This document shows, piece after piece, positions 1 to 7,811 of a DNA stretch of 46,149 nt. This DNA is from an uncultured Eubacteriales bacterium (GTDB lineage: Bacteria > Bacillota > Clostridia > Christensenellales > CAG-138), in NCBI GenBank assembly GCA_902768795.1, contig CACXMS010000012.1, positions 1 through 46,149 on the forward strand. The letters run 5' to 3'. Under the pieces are notes generated by a model. It ran no database searches. It was not told where the DNA came from and was given only the letters and a program-made list of their open reading frames with translations. The translations under genes were made by a program, and so were the position numbers. Numbering within the stretch: the stretch's first letter is position 1; each line of letters opens with the position of its first letter.

Positions 1-1
1 T

Positions 2-616
2 ATTTTTGTAATTCTGGGGGTCATAACTTTTATCGCATCCTCCATTTTGCTTCATTGGCTTCCGATTTTGATCAAGCGGGCGCAGTTTCCGAAAGATTCC
101 CCGAAGTATTATCAAATGACGCGGCAATTGATGGTTGCTCATTTCAGCGACAGCGAGTTCCGTTACCGGGAGGAAGGCGCGTTTCTGATTTGCGTGTTCG
201 ATGAACAAAAAACCGGCGGGAAATATCAGGTTGAAGTTGCCACGAAGGAAAACGGAGCATATCGGTTGTCCACAAACGGCATCAGGACGTTCCATTTGCT
301 GAAAGAACCTTTTCGGGGAGTGTATGGAGTTTATTATGATTCTGCAAGCGAATCTTATTGCGCCGTCATTGAAGCACAAACGGATCCAAACAGCGGTAAT
401 CATGCGAACAGCTGGAACACTGCGATCATCGAAGATTCGCAGGGGAATGCGTATCAGCGCTTGCCTGTGCAAAATCAGCAGATCAACGTTTTTTACCACG
501 TTTATGACAATAGTCCGGACGGCGTGACGATTTTTGCAAATTGGAAGGAATCAGAATCTGCCTATGAACTCGGGACATTTTCAGATCCGGTAAGCGGAAC
601 GAGCATTGGAGGATAG
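2..616 (+). CDS. Membrane-anchored protein of unknown function (5' end outside window)
   Basis: The reading frame is open from the left edge, so the true start lies outside the window. The visible part begins with a hydrophobic stretch (IFVILGVITFIASSILLHW) that reads as a membrane anchor, followed by about 190 mostly polar residues likely to lie outside the membrane. I recognise no family motif. The next gene starts 4 bases after the stop, and the two look like an operon of related small membrane proteins. Base composition is clearly AT-richer than most of the window, a possible sign of separate origin. No catalytic residues can be named. Confidence 0.6.
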   Translation: MFVILGVITFIASSILLHWLPILIKRAQFPKDSPKYYQMTRQLMVAHFSDSEFRYREEGAFLICVFDEQKTGGKYQVEVATKENGAYRLSTNGIRTFHLLKEPFRGVYGVYYDSASESYCAVIEAQTDPNSGNHANSWNTAIIEDSQGNAYQRLPVQNQQINVFYHVYDNSPDGVTIFANWKESESAYELGTFSDPVSGTSIGG

Positions 617-620
617 GAGC

Positions 621-1319
621 ATGAACGCAGAAAACAAGAAAAATCTACGGGTTATTCTGATGGTTCTGTTTGTCGTCGAGCTGCTTTTGCTGCCGCTGAC
701 GCTGTCGCTGGCAGCTGTCGTCAGAGTTTTTGCGTACAATGATTTAAGGATTCGTTTTCTTACTTTTCACGCAGGGTTGATTGTTTCCGCCGGGATACTG
801 GTGTTTTCAATTATTCAAGGAAAAAGGGGGCTTTTGTTCAGGAAAAACATCGTTGCGGGAATTATTGTCGGTTCTTTTATGTTGTTTTTTACCGTTCTAA
901 GCGGCGTCTCGCTTATTACAGGGGTGAAATTGATTCGTTTCGTCAAAAGTGTTTCGGATGTTCCGCTTTCTCAAGGAATCATCCTATCTTCTGCTCATAC
1001 GGATAAGGATTGGCAGGGAAACAAAACAAGTGAATTGATTTCATATTATGATTTGAACGACGCGGAAAGTGTTAAAAATTCATTAGCCGAAACAGTTAAC
1101 TGGGAAAGCGCCCGGGACTTGGACAAACGATGGGAACGGTATTCCCAAATACCATCATTGGCGATGCAGGACGAAGCATGGTGTTGTGTTTATAATCGAA
1201 CCACGGGATTATACAATCAATTTCCGGTTGAAAAAGGATTGCATGAAATTGTTTTCGTCGCCTTTTTTTCAAACCAACAAATGCTTGCAGCAAATACATT
1301 TTTCATTCGAATTGAATAA
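621..1319 (+). CDS. Three-helix membrane protein of unknown function
   Basis: 232 residues from ATG 621, preceded by GGAGGATAGGAGC; a TTG at 606 is in frame but overlaps that ribosome site, so 621 is preferred. The N-terminal half has three hydrophobic segments (roughly residues 10-33, 48-65, 78-105). The C-terminal half (from about residue 110) is soluble and rich in charged and aromatic residues, so probably extracytoplasmic. No known family recognised. It is AT-rich like its upstream neighbour and ends about 50 bases before the breakpoint of the truncated GH3 gene on the other strand. Confidence 0.6.
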   Translation: MNAENKKNLRVILMVLFVVELLLLPLTLSLAAVVRVFAYNDLRIRFLTFHAGLIVSAGILVFSIIQGKRGLLFRKNIVAGIIVGSFMLFFTVLSGVSLITGVKLIRFVKSVSDVPLSQGIILSSAHTDKDWQGNKTSELISYYDLNDAESVKNSLAETVNWESARDLDKRWERYSQIPSLAMQDEAWCCVYNRTTGLYNQFPVEKGLHEIVFVAFFSNQQMLAANTFFIRIE

Positions 1320-1979
1320 GCGTCGTGTGTTTACAGGACTGCCGAGGGCTCTTTGTGTCAAGCGCGGATTGCCGACGCGGGAGAAGACCAGAACCGCGGT
1401 CTGCGCTTCGGCCTTCGCCTTTTCAAGCGCGTCACGGTAGGCAACACTCGCTTCGCTGTCGCCGTAGAGCGGGCCGTCGTCCACGCCGGTCGCCTGCGTC
1501 CAGCCGGAGCCGGACATATCGCCCGTCGCGCCGTTGGAGTTGCCGTACTTGGCGTAGTAATTCTTCATGTCCTTGTTCACGGAATAGCCCGCGGTCTCAA
1601 ACGCATCGTAGAAGTCGATGAAATCGTTCGACAGGTACGCGCCCGACTGCGAAACCGAGCCCGCGCCGATATACATCGGGGAATAGGACGCATAGCCGAG
1701 CAGTGCGATGCCGCGGTTATCCTTGGTCGGGGCCATCGGCAGCGTGCCGTTGTTCTTCAGAAGGACGATGCCCTCCTCCGCGATGGTTTCGGTCAGCTCG
1801 GCGGCCGCGTCGGTCGCCTCCAGCTGCGTATCGTCCGATTCGGTCTGCACCGTGCCGAACGTACCGGACCAGAGCCGCGTGATGACGGTGCCGTAGCGGA
1901 TTGCCAGCGCGTCCGCCGCAAGGCACACGACGAGCAATAACGCCACGATCACGATTCCGATTGTTCTCTTAATTTTCAT
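1269..1979 (-). pseudogene. Truncated GH3 beta-glucosidase, N-terminal fragment
   Basis: The frame starts at ATG 1979 (AGAGGAG just upstream; promoter-like TTGTGA-17-TATGCT further up). It encodes a cytoplasmic tip, a membrane anchor (residues about 6-28) and then GH3-type sequence: ETIAEEGIVLLKNNGTLPM, the conserved loop seen near the start of family 3 glycosidases, and further on TAVLVFSRVG, where a Gly-Glu-Gly stretch normally follows. Homology stops at about base 1371. The remaining 33 codons (NPRLTQRALGS...) are unlike the family and run into the opposite gene. Full GH3 enzymes are usually 700-900 residues, so the active-site aspartate region is missing. I read it as a gene broken by a rearrangement; an assembly join at 1320-1371 is the alternative. 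Confidence 0.75.
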
Positions 1980-2025
1980 TCTCCTCTTTCCTTTCTGCCC
2001 TCCCCGGGGCATTTTGATCAATTTA

Positions 2026-2054
2026 AGCATACCATCCCGAAAAAAACGTCACAA
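2026..2054 (-). promoter_or_regulatory. Putative sigma-A promoter of the GH3 fragment
   Basis: Read on the minus strand: TTGTGA, 17 bases, TATGCT, with a TG one base before the -10 (extended -10). It lies about 50 bases upstream of the proposed start at 1979. Four of six consensus bases match in each box. Between here and the hydrolase start at 2283 I see only the hydrolase's own -10-like GTAAAAT (about 2247-2253). Confidence 0.45.
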
Positions 2055-2282
2055 GACAGCCGGTACGAACGACCGCAAATCAGCACAAAATGCACGCCGT
2101 TCGGTATAAACGGCGTAAAATCCGTGACGAACGACATGAAAAAAGGAATCCGGCCGGTCAGCGGGGATTCTGTTTTGCGTCCGGCATAAGAACCGCCGTT
2201 TTTTCGGCGCGGCGGAAAGTTTTCATTCCCGAACCGGAACAGATGTGGTAAAATGAAAGCAGTACAAATGGGAGGGAGCGAA

Positions 2283-3101
2283 ATGTTCAAAAACGCAAGA
2301 AACGGGATCGTAACGATCGGCGATACAGAGATGCGCTATGCCTCGTTCGGCAGCGGCAAAAAGGCGCTGGTGCTGCTGCCGGGGCTGTCGGACGGTCTGG
2401 CGACGGTGCAGGGCAAGGCGGCGCTGCTCGCGCGGCCGTACCAGCTGTTTTTCGACCGGTACACGGTGTATCTGTTCAGCCGCAAGGAGCGGATGCCCGA
2501 GGGGTATTCGATCCGCGATATGGCGGCGGATCAGGCGACGGCGCTGAAAGCGCTCGGGATCGATCGCGCCGCGGTGATGGGCGTGTCCGAGGGCGGCATG
2601 ATCGCGCAGTTTCTTGCGATCGACCATCCGGAAACGGTCGACAGGCTCGTTCTTGCCGTAACCGCGCCGCGCTGCAGTCCCTTGATCGAGGCGAACGTCG
2701 CCCGCTGGGCCCAAATGGCGCAGAGGGGCGAGCACAAAAAGCTGATGATCGACACGTCGGAGAACAGCTACTCCGAAGCGCGGCTTAAAAAGATGCGAAA
2801 GCTGTATCCGCTGATCGGGCTTTTGGGCAAACCGAAGACGTACGAGCGCTTTTACCGCAACGCCGACGCGATCCTGCGCTTTGACGCGCTGCCGGAGCTT
2901 CCAAAGATTCAATGCCCGACGCTGATTCTCGCGGGCGAACTGGACAAAACGGTCGGCGTCGAAGCGTCCCATGCGCTGCACGAGCAGATCCAAAGCAGCT
3001 CGCTTTTCGTTTATCCGGGGCTCGGGCACGCCGCGTTCGAGGAAGCGCCCGACTTCAACCGTCGCGTTTATGATTTTCTCGAAGAACCGCCCGCAAAGTG
3101 A
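2283..3101 (+). CDS. Alpha/beta hydrolase
   Basis: 272 residues from ATG 2283 (GGGAGGGA seven bases upstream; an earlier in-frame ATG at 2253 lies next to the -10-like sequence and lacks a site). The fold signature is complete: LVLLPGLSDG oxyanion-loop region near residue 30, nucleophile elbow GVSEGGM (Ser about residue 103), acid LAGELD with Asp near 222, and GLGHAAFEEAP with the catalytic His near 250. This fits an esterase, lipase or dienelactone-type hydrolase; substrate cannot be told. It is monocistronic and ends just before repeat copy A, facing the exporter operon. Confidence 0.85.
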   Translation: MFKNARNGIVTIGDTEMRYASFGSGKKALVLLPGLSDGLATVQGKAALLARPYQLFFDRYTVYLFSRKERMPEGYSIRDMAADQATALKALGIDRAAVMGVSEGGMIAQFLAIDHPETVDRLVLAVTAPRCSPLIEANVARWAQMAQRGEHKKLMIDTSENSYSEARLKKMRKLYPLIGLLGKPKTYERFYRNADAILRFDALPELPKIQCPTLILAGELDKTVGVEASHALHEQIQSSSLFVYPGLGHAAFEEAPDFNRRVYDFLEEPPAK

Positions 3102-3112
3102 CCGATCGCGCT

Positions 3113-3434
3113 GCAAAAAACTCCGCCGCTAAAGGCTGGCAAGAATGAGCTTGGAAGCCGGTTTCTTCGCCCGAAGGCGATACTGATGCTATGTCGAGGC
3201 AGCGATCCGAGCGCCCGCAGTGCGGGATGCAGCGAGGTGAGCTGCGACCGAAATAAGGAGCCGAGCTAAGTACATCCCTGTACGACGCTTGGCGACTATA
3301 TTTCGGGATGTCCCGAAAAACCGGCTAATTTTGCGGCCGAAAATAAAGAAAAGCGCAAAAATGCGCTTTTCCTCCTGCAAGTATTCTTTTCAGAAACAGA
3401 TGCCGCAAAATGATCCGGGCCCGTTATTGACAGA
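3113..3434 (+). repeat. Structured intergenic repeat, copy A (with nested insertion)
   Basis: Forward copy between two convergent genes; it accounts for the whole gene-free stretch 3102-3443. Recognisable parts: hairpin arms GAAGCCGG (about 3154) and CCGGCTAA (3321), enclosing stem TTTTGCGGC (3329-3337) with GCCGCAAAA (3402-3410), terminator hairpin AAAAGCGCA/TGCGCTTTT (3349-3370), conserved box CTGCAAGTATTCTTTTC (about 3375), and a diverged 3' tail ATGATCCGGGCCCG. The 5' end is degenerate. The first hairpin loop carries about 120 extra bases (see separate entry). Confidence 0.8.
3198..3310. repeat. Extra multi-hairpin block inside repeat copy A
   Basis: Absent from the other seven copies. 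It contains its own nested inverted repeats: CCCGCA/TGCGGG (3214-3226), CCGAAATA/TATTTCGG (3248-3306) and GTACA/TGTAC (3270-3283). It carries no reading frame of note. It looks like a second structured element inserted in the apical loop of the host repeat. Confidence 0.5.
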
Positions 3435-3443
3435 CTTATGGAT

Positions 3444-5939
3444 TTACGAGCCGGTTGAATATGAGACCGAGTCGGCATAACGATAGTAATACAGATCGCC
3501 TTCGTTAAGGCCGGACAGGACCTCGACGTTCGTTCCGTCGCTGACGCCGGTTTCGACTGCGACCGGATGGAGCAGCGTGTCGGTCTTGGGATCGTATTCC
3601 GTATAGACCGTGACCGCGTTGCCGTTCTCGCAAAGCGCCGCAAGCGGGAGCAGCAGCACGTTCCCGCGGGATTCGCCCGGAACGACGACGGTTGCGTTCA
3701 TCCCGGCGCGCATGGATTCCGTGCGCGCAATCGCCACCGTGACCGTGTACTTGGTGTTGCCGCCGCTGTTCGTTCCTTCCGTGTCGATTTCCGTGACCGC
3801 GCCCGAAAAATGCGTGCCCGGGATGGCGTCCAGATAGACCGAAACCTGCTGTCCGACCGAGATCGAAAGGATGTCCAGCTCGTCAATGACGGCGGAAATC
3901 GTCACCGTTTGCTGGGGCGTGACCGAAAGCAGCGTTTGTTCTCCGATCCGGTAGGACGGCTTCGGGGTCGGCGCCGCGTTGCCGCCGCTTATGCCGGAAG
4001 GCAGGCGAATTCCGCCGCTGCCGCCCGAACCGGTTGCGCCGCCCGTCTGGTTCGGAGACACGGGCATTTCGCTCGGCCTGCTGCTCGGATCCGGCGTCGG
4101 CGAAGGCGTCGGCGTCGGAGAGGGCGTCGGCGTCGGCGCGGCGCCCGGATAGCAGATCACCCACACGAGCGCGCCGTTTCCGTCAAACGTGAACAGCACC
4201 AGATCGCCCGCCGCGATTTCGGAGGCCGGCATCGTGTTCCATGTCGACGCATAGGTGTAGACCGGCGCGGAAGCCGGAATCGTATAGGTTCCCGACAGAC
4301 TTCTGTCCGCTCCCGCCAGCGCCGCGGCGTCCGTATAATCCGTGACGGTCACGGAATTCATCGAGATGTTCAGCGACAGCGTCCCGCCCTCGTTCGCGGT
4401 GACCTGCCCCGCGTAGTGGACGTATTCCGAAGGCACGGCGTCCTGCGGGCCCGTCGAAACAAAGCGGATGACCGCCGAATCGCTCAGGATCGCCGACGCC
4501 TCCCGGTAGGGCACGCCGTCCGCAATTCCGGAAACAACGCCGTCGGTCGGCGCAAGGATCACTTCATTCTGGTACAATTCAAACAGCGTCTTCAGTTCCG
4601 CTTCGTATTCGCCGCGCTGACTGAGCAGCGTGGAATACTCCGCGGTATCCTCCGCGTCGGACAGGCCGATCAGAACCGTGCCCGCCGTAACGGAAGCGCC
4701 CTCATTGCGATAGAGCCGCGTAACCGTGCCGAGATACTGCGTGATGTTCAGCGGGCGGTGGACCGAAAGCGTTCCGCTGCCCAGGACCGTCCCGTTTTCA
4801 TCCGAAACGAACACGCTTTCGCCGATCGGATACCCCTGATCGGAAACGGAGACCGTAACGGTATCCTCCGTCCGGTCGGTAATCTCGCCGGAAACGACCG
4901 TGCCGTCCGACAGCGTGACAAGCAGCGCGTGATCCGTGGAGAGGCTGTCCGCCGCCGGAATCTCCACCGACATCCGTCCGTCTAAAGAGAGCAGCAGCAG
5001 ACTGCCGTGCTCCGCCATCACATCCGCCGCGTTGTCGCCGACCGCAGCGTAGATTTGCTTGACCATGCCCGCGGCGGGCGCCGAAAGGGTCGTTTTTCCG
5101 ACCGCGTCGTGCGCGTCCTGCAGCTGTTCGTCGATCCCGGCAATCGCTTCCTCCACGGCGGAGATCGCCACCATGACCGAGGTTTTGTTGACCTTGCCGA
5201 TGATCTGGTTTTCCCGGACCGCGTCGCCGTTTTGCACGCAGACCGCCTCAATCTCAACCGAGGACGGCACGGTGACCGCCTCGGCCTCCTGTTCGGCAAG
5301 ATACCCGGCCGCAATCAGCGATTCGGAAACGTCGCCTCTGGTGACGGAAGCCGAAAGCACCTCCGATTCGGCAATCGCCTCATCGGTCGTCCCGGTCGAA
5401 TCCGCCGGGAACAGAACGGCGACCAGCACGAATGCGCCGAGCAGCAGCAGAATCGCAGGCCACACGGCCGTTTTTCTGCGCGCGGGCAAAACGGCGCTGT
5501 CGTCGTCGGGCTGCTGTTCGGCTTTCTGCTTTCTGCTTTTGCGGGCAAGAAAGATCAGCCGGACGACGCAAAGCGCAATTCCGAGCGCCGCGCCGATCAG
5601 GATCCAGAGCCAGAACGGGCGCAAAACCGTCGCCGCATTCCACAGCCAGGCCGGAAGAATCGCCTGCAGCCGGGCCGAAAGCGCCGGGAACGCCGTTTGC
5701 GTCGCGCTTTCGGAGGACGACGTTTCCGTCGTGCCGTTTGCAAAGCCGCCCGGCGCTGTGAAACCGGAGCCGCCCGGGAAGGACGGACGCTCGCTTTCGG
5801 TTTGTTCCGTCACGCCGTCCTCTGAAACGGCGTCGCTTTGCGCGCTCTTTGGAATCAGCAGAAAAACGGCGAGGTCAAGGACGAGCGCCAGCGCAAACAG
5901 CGCCAGCAGAATCGAATACAAAATCTTCTTTGCTTTCAT
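3444..5939 (-). CDS. Large membrane-fusion protein (HlyD/MacA-like) with three membrane segments
   Basis: 831 residues from ATG 5939 (GAGGAG seven bases upstream); upstream in-frame codons have no ribosome site. Hydrophobic segments at about residues 6-29, 108-130 and 159-177 precede a membrane-fusion region. That region has paired lipoyl/barrel-like segments (SVTRGDVSESLIAAGYLAEQ; then GMVKQIYAAVGD), a second copy of the same pattern, a Pro/Thr/Ser and Gly linker (TPTPSPTPTPSPTPDPSS), and a C-terminal beta domain ending SGLNEGDLYYYRYAD. Adapters of this class link an ABC exporter to extracytoplasmic partners. It is the last gene of the operon, 10 bases after the permease. Usual family length is 350-550, so the three-helix N-terminus is an unusual extension. 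Its cargo is unknown. Confidence 0.7.
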   Translation of the reverse strand: MKAKKILYSILLALFALALVLDLAVFLLIPKSAQSDAVSEDGVTEQTESERPSFPGGSGFTAPGGFANGTTETSSSESATQTAFPALSARLQAILPAWLWNAATVLRPFWLWILIGAALGIALCVVRLIFLARKSRKQKAEQQPDDDSAVLPARRKTAVWPAILLLLGAFVLVAVLFPADSTGTTDEAIAESEVLSASVTRGDVSESLIAAGYLAEQEAEAVTVPSSVEIEAVCVQNGDAVRENQIIGKVNKTSVMVAISAVEEAIAGIDEQLQDAHDAVGKTTLSAPAAGMVKQIYAAVGDNAADVMAEHGSLLLLSLDGRMSVEIPAADSLSTDHALLVTLSDGTVVSGEITDRTEDTVTVSVSDQGYPIGESVFVSDENGTVLGSGTLSVHRPLNITQYLGTVTRLYRNEGASVTAGTVLIGLSDAEDTAEYSTLLSQRGEYEAELKTLFELYQNEVILAPTDGVVSGIADGVPYREASAILSDSAVIRFVSTGPQDAVPSEYVHYAGQVTANEGGTLSLNISMNSVTVTDYTDAAALAGADRSLSGTYTIPASAPVYTYASTWNTMPASEIAAGDLVLFTFDGNGALVWVICYPGAAPTPTPSPTPTPSPTPDPSSRPSEMPVSPNQTGGATGSGGSGGIRLPSGISGGNAAPTPKPSYRIGEQTLLSVTPQQTVTISAVIDELDILSISVGQQVSVYLDAIPGTHFSGAVTEIDTEGTNSGGNTKYTVTVAIARTESMRAGMNATVVVPGESRGNVLLLPLAALCENGNAVTVYTEYDPKTDTLLHPVAVETGVSDGTNVEVLSGLNEGDLYYYRYADSVSYSTGS

Positions 5940-5949
5940 AACAGTCTCC

Positions 5950-7140
5950 TCAGCCGCCGTAGTGCAGCGCGTCGATCGGCGCCATGCGCGCGGCTTTGTT
6001 CGCGGGATACAGCCCGAATACAACGCCGATCAAGAAGCAGAATCCGACGGCGATCAGAACGATCCCTCCCGACATTTTGAAGGTGAGATTCAGCCCGGAC
6101 ACAACCGTGGTGATCAGCTGTAAAACGCCCCAGGACCCGAAGATTCCGATCGCGCAGCCGAGCATGCAGATCACGATCGCTTCGACGAGGAACTGCAGCA
6201 AAATGACGCCGCGGCTCGCGCCGATCGCTTTGCGGATGCCGATTTCGCGCGTACGCTCGGTCACAGTGACCAGCATGATGTTCATGATCCCGATGCCGCC
6301 GACGATCAGGGAGATCGCCGCGATGCCGCCGAGCAGCACGGCAAGGATCGACGTTACGGAATTGATCGTGCTCTCCAGCGCGCTCTGCGAAGAAACGGAG
6401 AACGCGTCTTCGTCCCGGTCGAGCCGCTCCAGCAGCAGCTCCTCCAGCCGCGTTTTCACCGTGTCCGTCGCGGTGCCGTCCGCCGCGGCGACGTAGAACG
6501 AAGTGATCTCCGCCGTCGCGCTTGTGCTGATGCGGATCAGCGTCGTGTACGGAATGTACGCGATCAGCGATCCGCTGCGGAACGGGCTGGTCAAAGAATC
6601 GTCGTCATCCTTCAGAACGCCGACGATCGTAAAACGGTAGCCGTTCAGGGAAATATCCTCGCCGATGCAGTCCGCGTAGCCGCAAAGCTCCGTCGCGGCG
6701 GTCTCGTTCACGACGCAGACGAAGCTGTGACTGTCCGTGTCCGCCGTTTTCAGAAACCGCCCGACCAGCACCGTCAGCTTCTGAATGTCCGCATACGGCG
6801 CGGTCGTGCCGTACGCCGTCAAAGAGGCGTTTTCGGAGCGGTACTTCGCCGTCACGCTTTCGCTCACGGCGGGCGCGATCTTACCGATCGCGCCGTCCTC
6901 CATCCATTCGGACAGATCGGACAGCGTAACCGGGTCGCCCTTATTGTCCGAAATGCGGACGGTCAGCATATCGCTGCCGAGCGAAGCGATCGTATCCTTC
7001 ACGTTGCTCGTTGCGCCGTTGACAAGACTGACGAGGATGACCAGCGCCATAACGCCGATGATGATGCCGAGCATTGTTAAAAATGCGCGCATTTTGTTGC
7101 CGGAAATGGACTTGATCGCCATGCGGACGGATTGAATCAT
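5950..7140 (-). CDS. MacB/YknZ-type ABC transporter permease
   Basis: 396 residues. The order is typical of the MacB family: an N-terminal helix (MRAFLTMLGIIIGVMALVILVSLV, about residues 18-42), a periplasmic-core-like extracytoplasmic domain to about residue 265, then three helices of the FtsX domain (AVLLGGIAAISLIVGGIGIMN; LVEAIVICMLGCAIGIFGSW; IVLIAVGFCFLIGVVFGLYP) ending KAARMAPIDALHYGG, the usual C-terminus. Its ATG overlaps the ATPase stop (ATGA), so the two are translationally coupled. Such systems export peptides, lipids or drugs; the substrate is not visible here. Confidence 0.88.
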   Translation of the reverse strand: MIQSVRMAIKSISGNKMRAFLTMLGIIIGVMALVILVSLVNGATSNVKDTIASLGSDMLTVRISDNKGDPVTLSDLSEWMEDGAIGKIAPAVSESVTAKYRSENASLTAYGTTAPYADIQKLTVLVGRFLKTADTDSHSFVCVVNETAATELCGYADCIGEDISLNGYRFTIVGVLKDDDDSLTSPFRSGSLIAYIPYTTLIRISTSATAEITSFYVAAADGTATDTVKTRLEELLLERLDRDEDAFSVSSQSALESTINSVTSILAVLLGGIAAISLIVGGIGIMNIMLVTVTERTREIGIRKAIGASRGVILLQFLVEAIVICMLGCAIGIFGSWGVLQLITTVVSGLNLTFKMSGGIVLIAVGFCFLIGVVFGLYPANKAARMAPIDALHYGG

Positions 7141-7808
7141 AACGCCACCTCCGAAACTCTGCCGTCTAAGATATGAATCGCGCGCTCCGCCTGTTTTGCG
7201 ACCGACGGATCGTGCGTGATCAGCACGATCGTGTTCCCCGCCGCGTGCAGCTCGTGAAAGATGCCCATGATCTCCTGCCCGGTGTGCGAATCCAGGTTGC
7301 CGGTCGGCTCGTCCGCGAGGATCAGCGCCGGCTGCGCGGCAATCGCCCGCGCGATCGCAACGCGCTGCTGCTGCCCGCCGGACAGCTCGCTCGGCAGATG
7401 GTGCATGCGGCCGAGCAGCTGCACCCGCTCCAGCGCGTCGTTCACGCGCCGCTTGCGCTCCGACTTTTTCACGCGCTGATAGATCAGCGGCAGCTCCACG
7501 TTCTCGTAAGCGGTAAGCTGCGGGATCAGATTGAAGCTCTGGAACACGAACCCGATCTTGAGACTTCTGACCCTTGCAAGCTCCCGTTCGGTATAATCCT
7601 CGATCGGCGTTCCATCCAGCAGATACTCGCCGCTGTCCGCCGTGTCCAGGCAGCCGATGATGTTCATCATCGTGGATTTACCGCTGCCGGACGGCCCGAT
7701 GATGCTCACGAACTCTCCCGCTTTGATGTGCAGCGAAGCGTGATCCAGCGCTTTTACGATCTCCTCGCCGACCTGATAGGTTTTGCAGATTTCTTTCAGA
7801 ACAATCAT
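7137..7808 (-). CDS. ABC transporter ATP-binding protein (MacB/LolD type)
   Basis: 223 residues with all ABC ATPase motifs: Walker [10 protein letters not shown] (residues 38-46), Q-loop [18 protein letters not shown], signature [14 protein letters not shown], Walker [13 protein letters not shown] and switch histidine LITHD. The length and QSFNLI/YENVELP signature fit the MacB/YknY export subfamily. The start lies 3 bases after the stop of the upstream membrane-fusion protein, and the stop overlaps the permease start. It powers the exporter formed with the flanking genes. Confidence 0.93.
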   Translation of the reverse strand: MIVLKEICKTYQVGEEIVKALDHASLHIKAGEFVSIIGPSGSGKSTMMNIIGCLDTADSGEYLLDGTPIEDYTERELARVRSLKIGFVFQSFNLIPQLTAYENVELPLIYQRVKKSERKRRVNDALERVQLLGRMHHLPSELSGGQQQRVAIARAIAAQPALILADEPTGNLDSHTGQEIMGIFHELHAAGNTIVLITHDPSVAKQAERAIHILDGRVSEVAL

Positions 7809-7811
7809 GGA

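Noticed and set aside
3567..4985. Long Arg-rich open frames opposite real genes (also 22376-24388, 40196-41935, 15304-17064)
   Set aside because: They lie antisense to well-supported genes, are Arg/Ala-rich shadow translations of GC-biased codons, and have no ribosome sites or family motifs.
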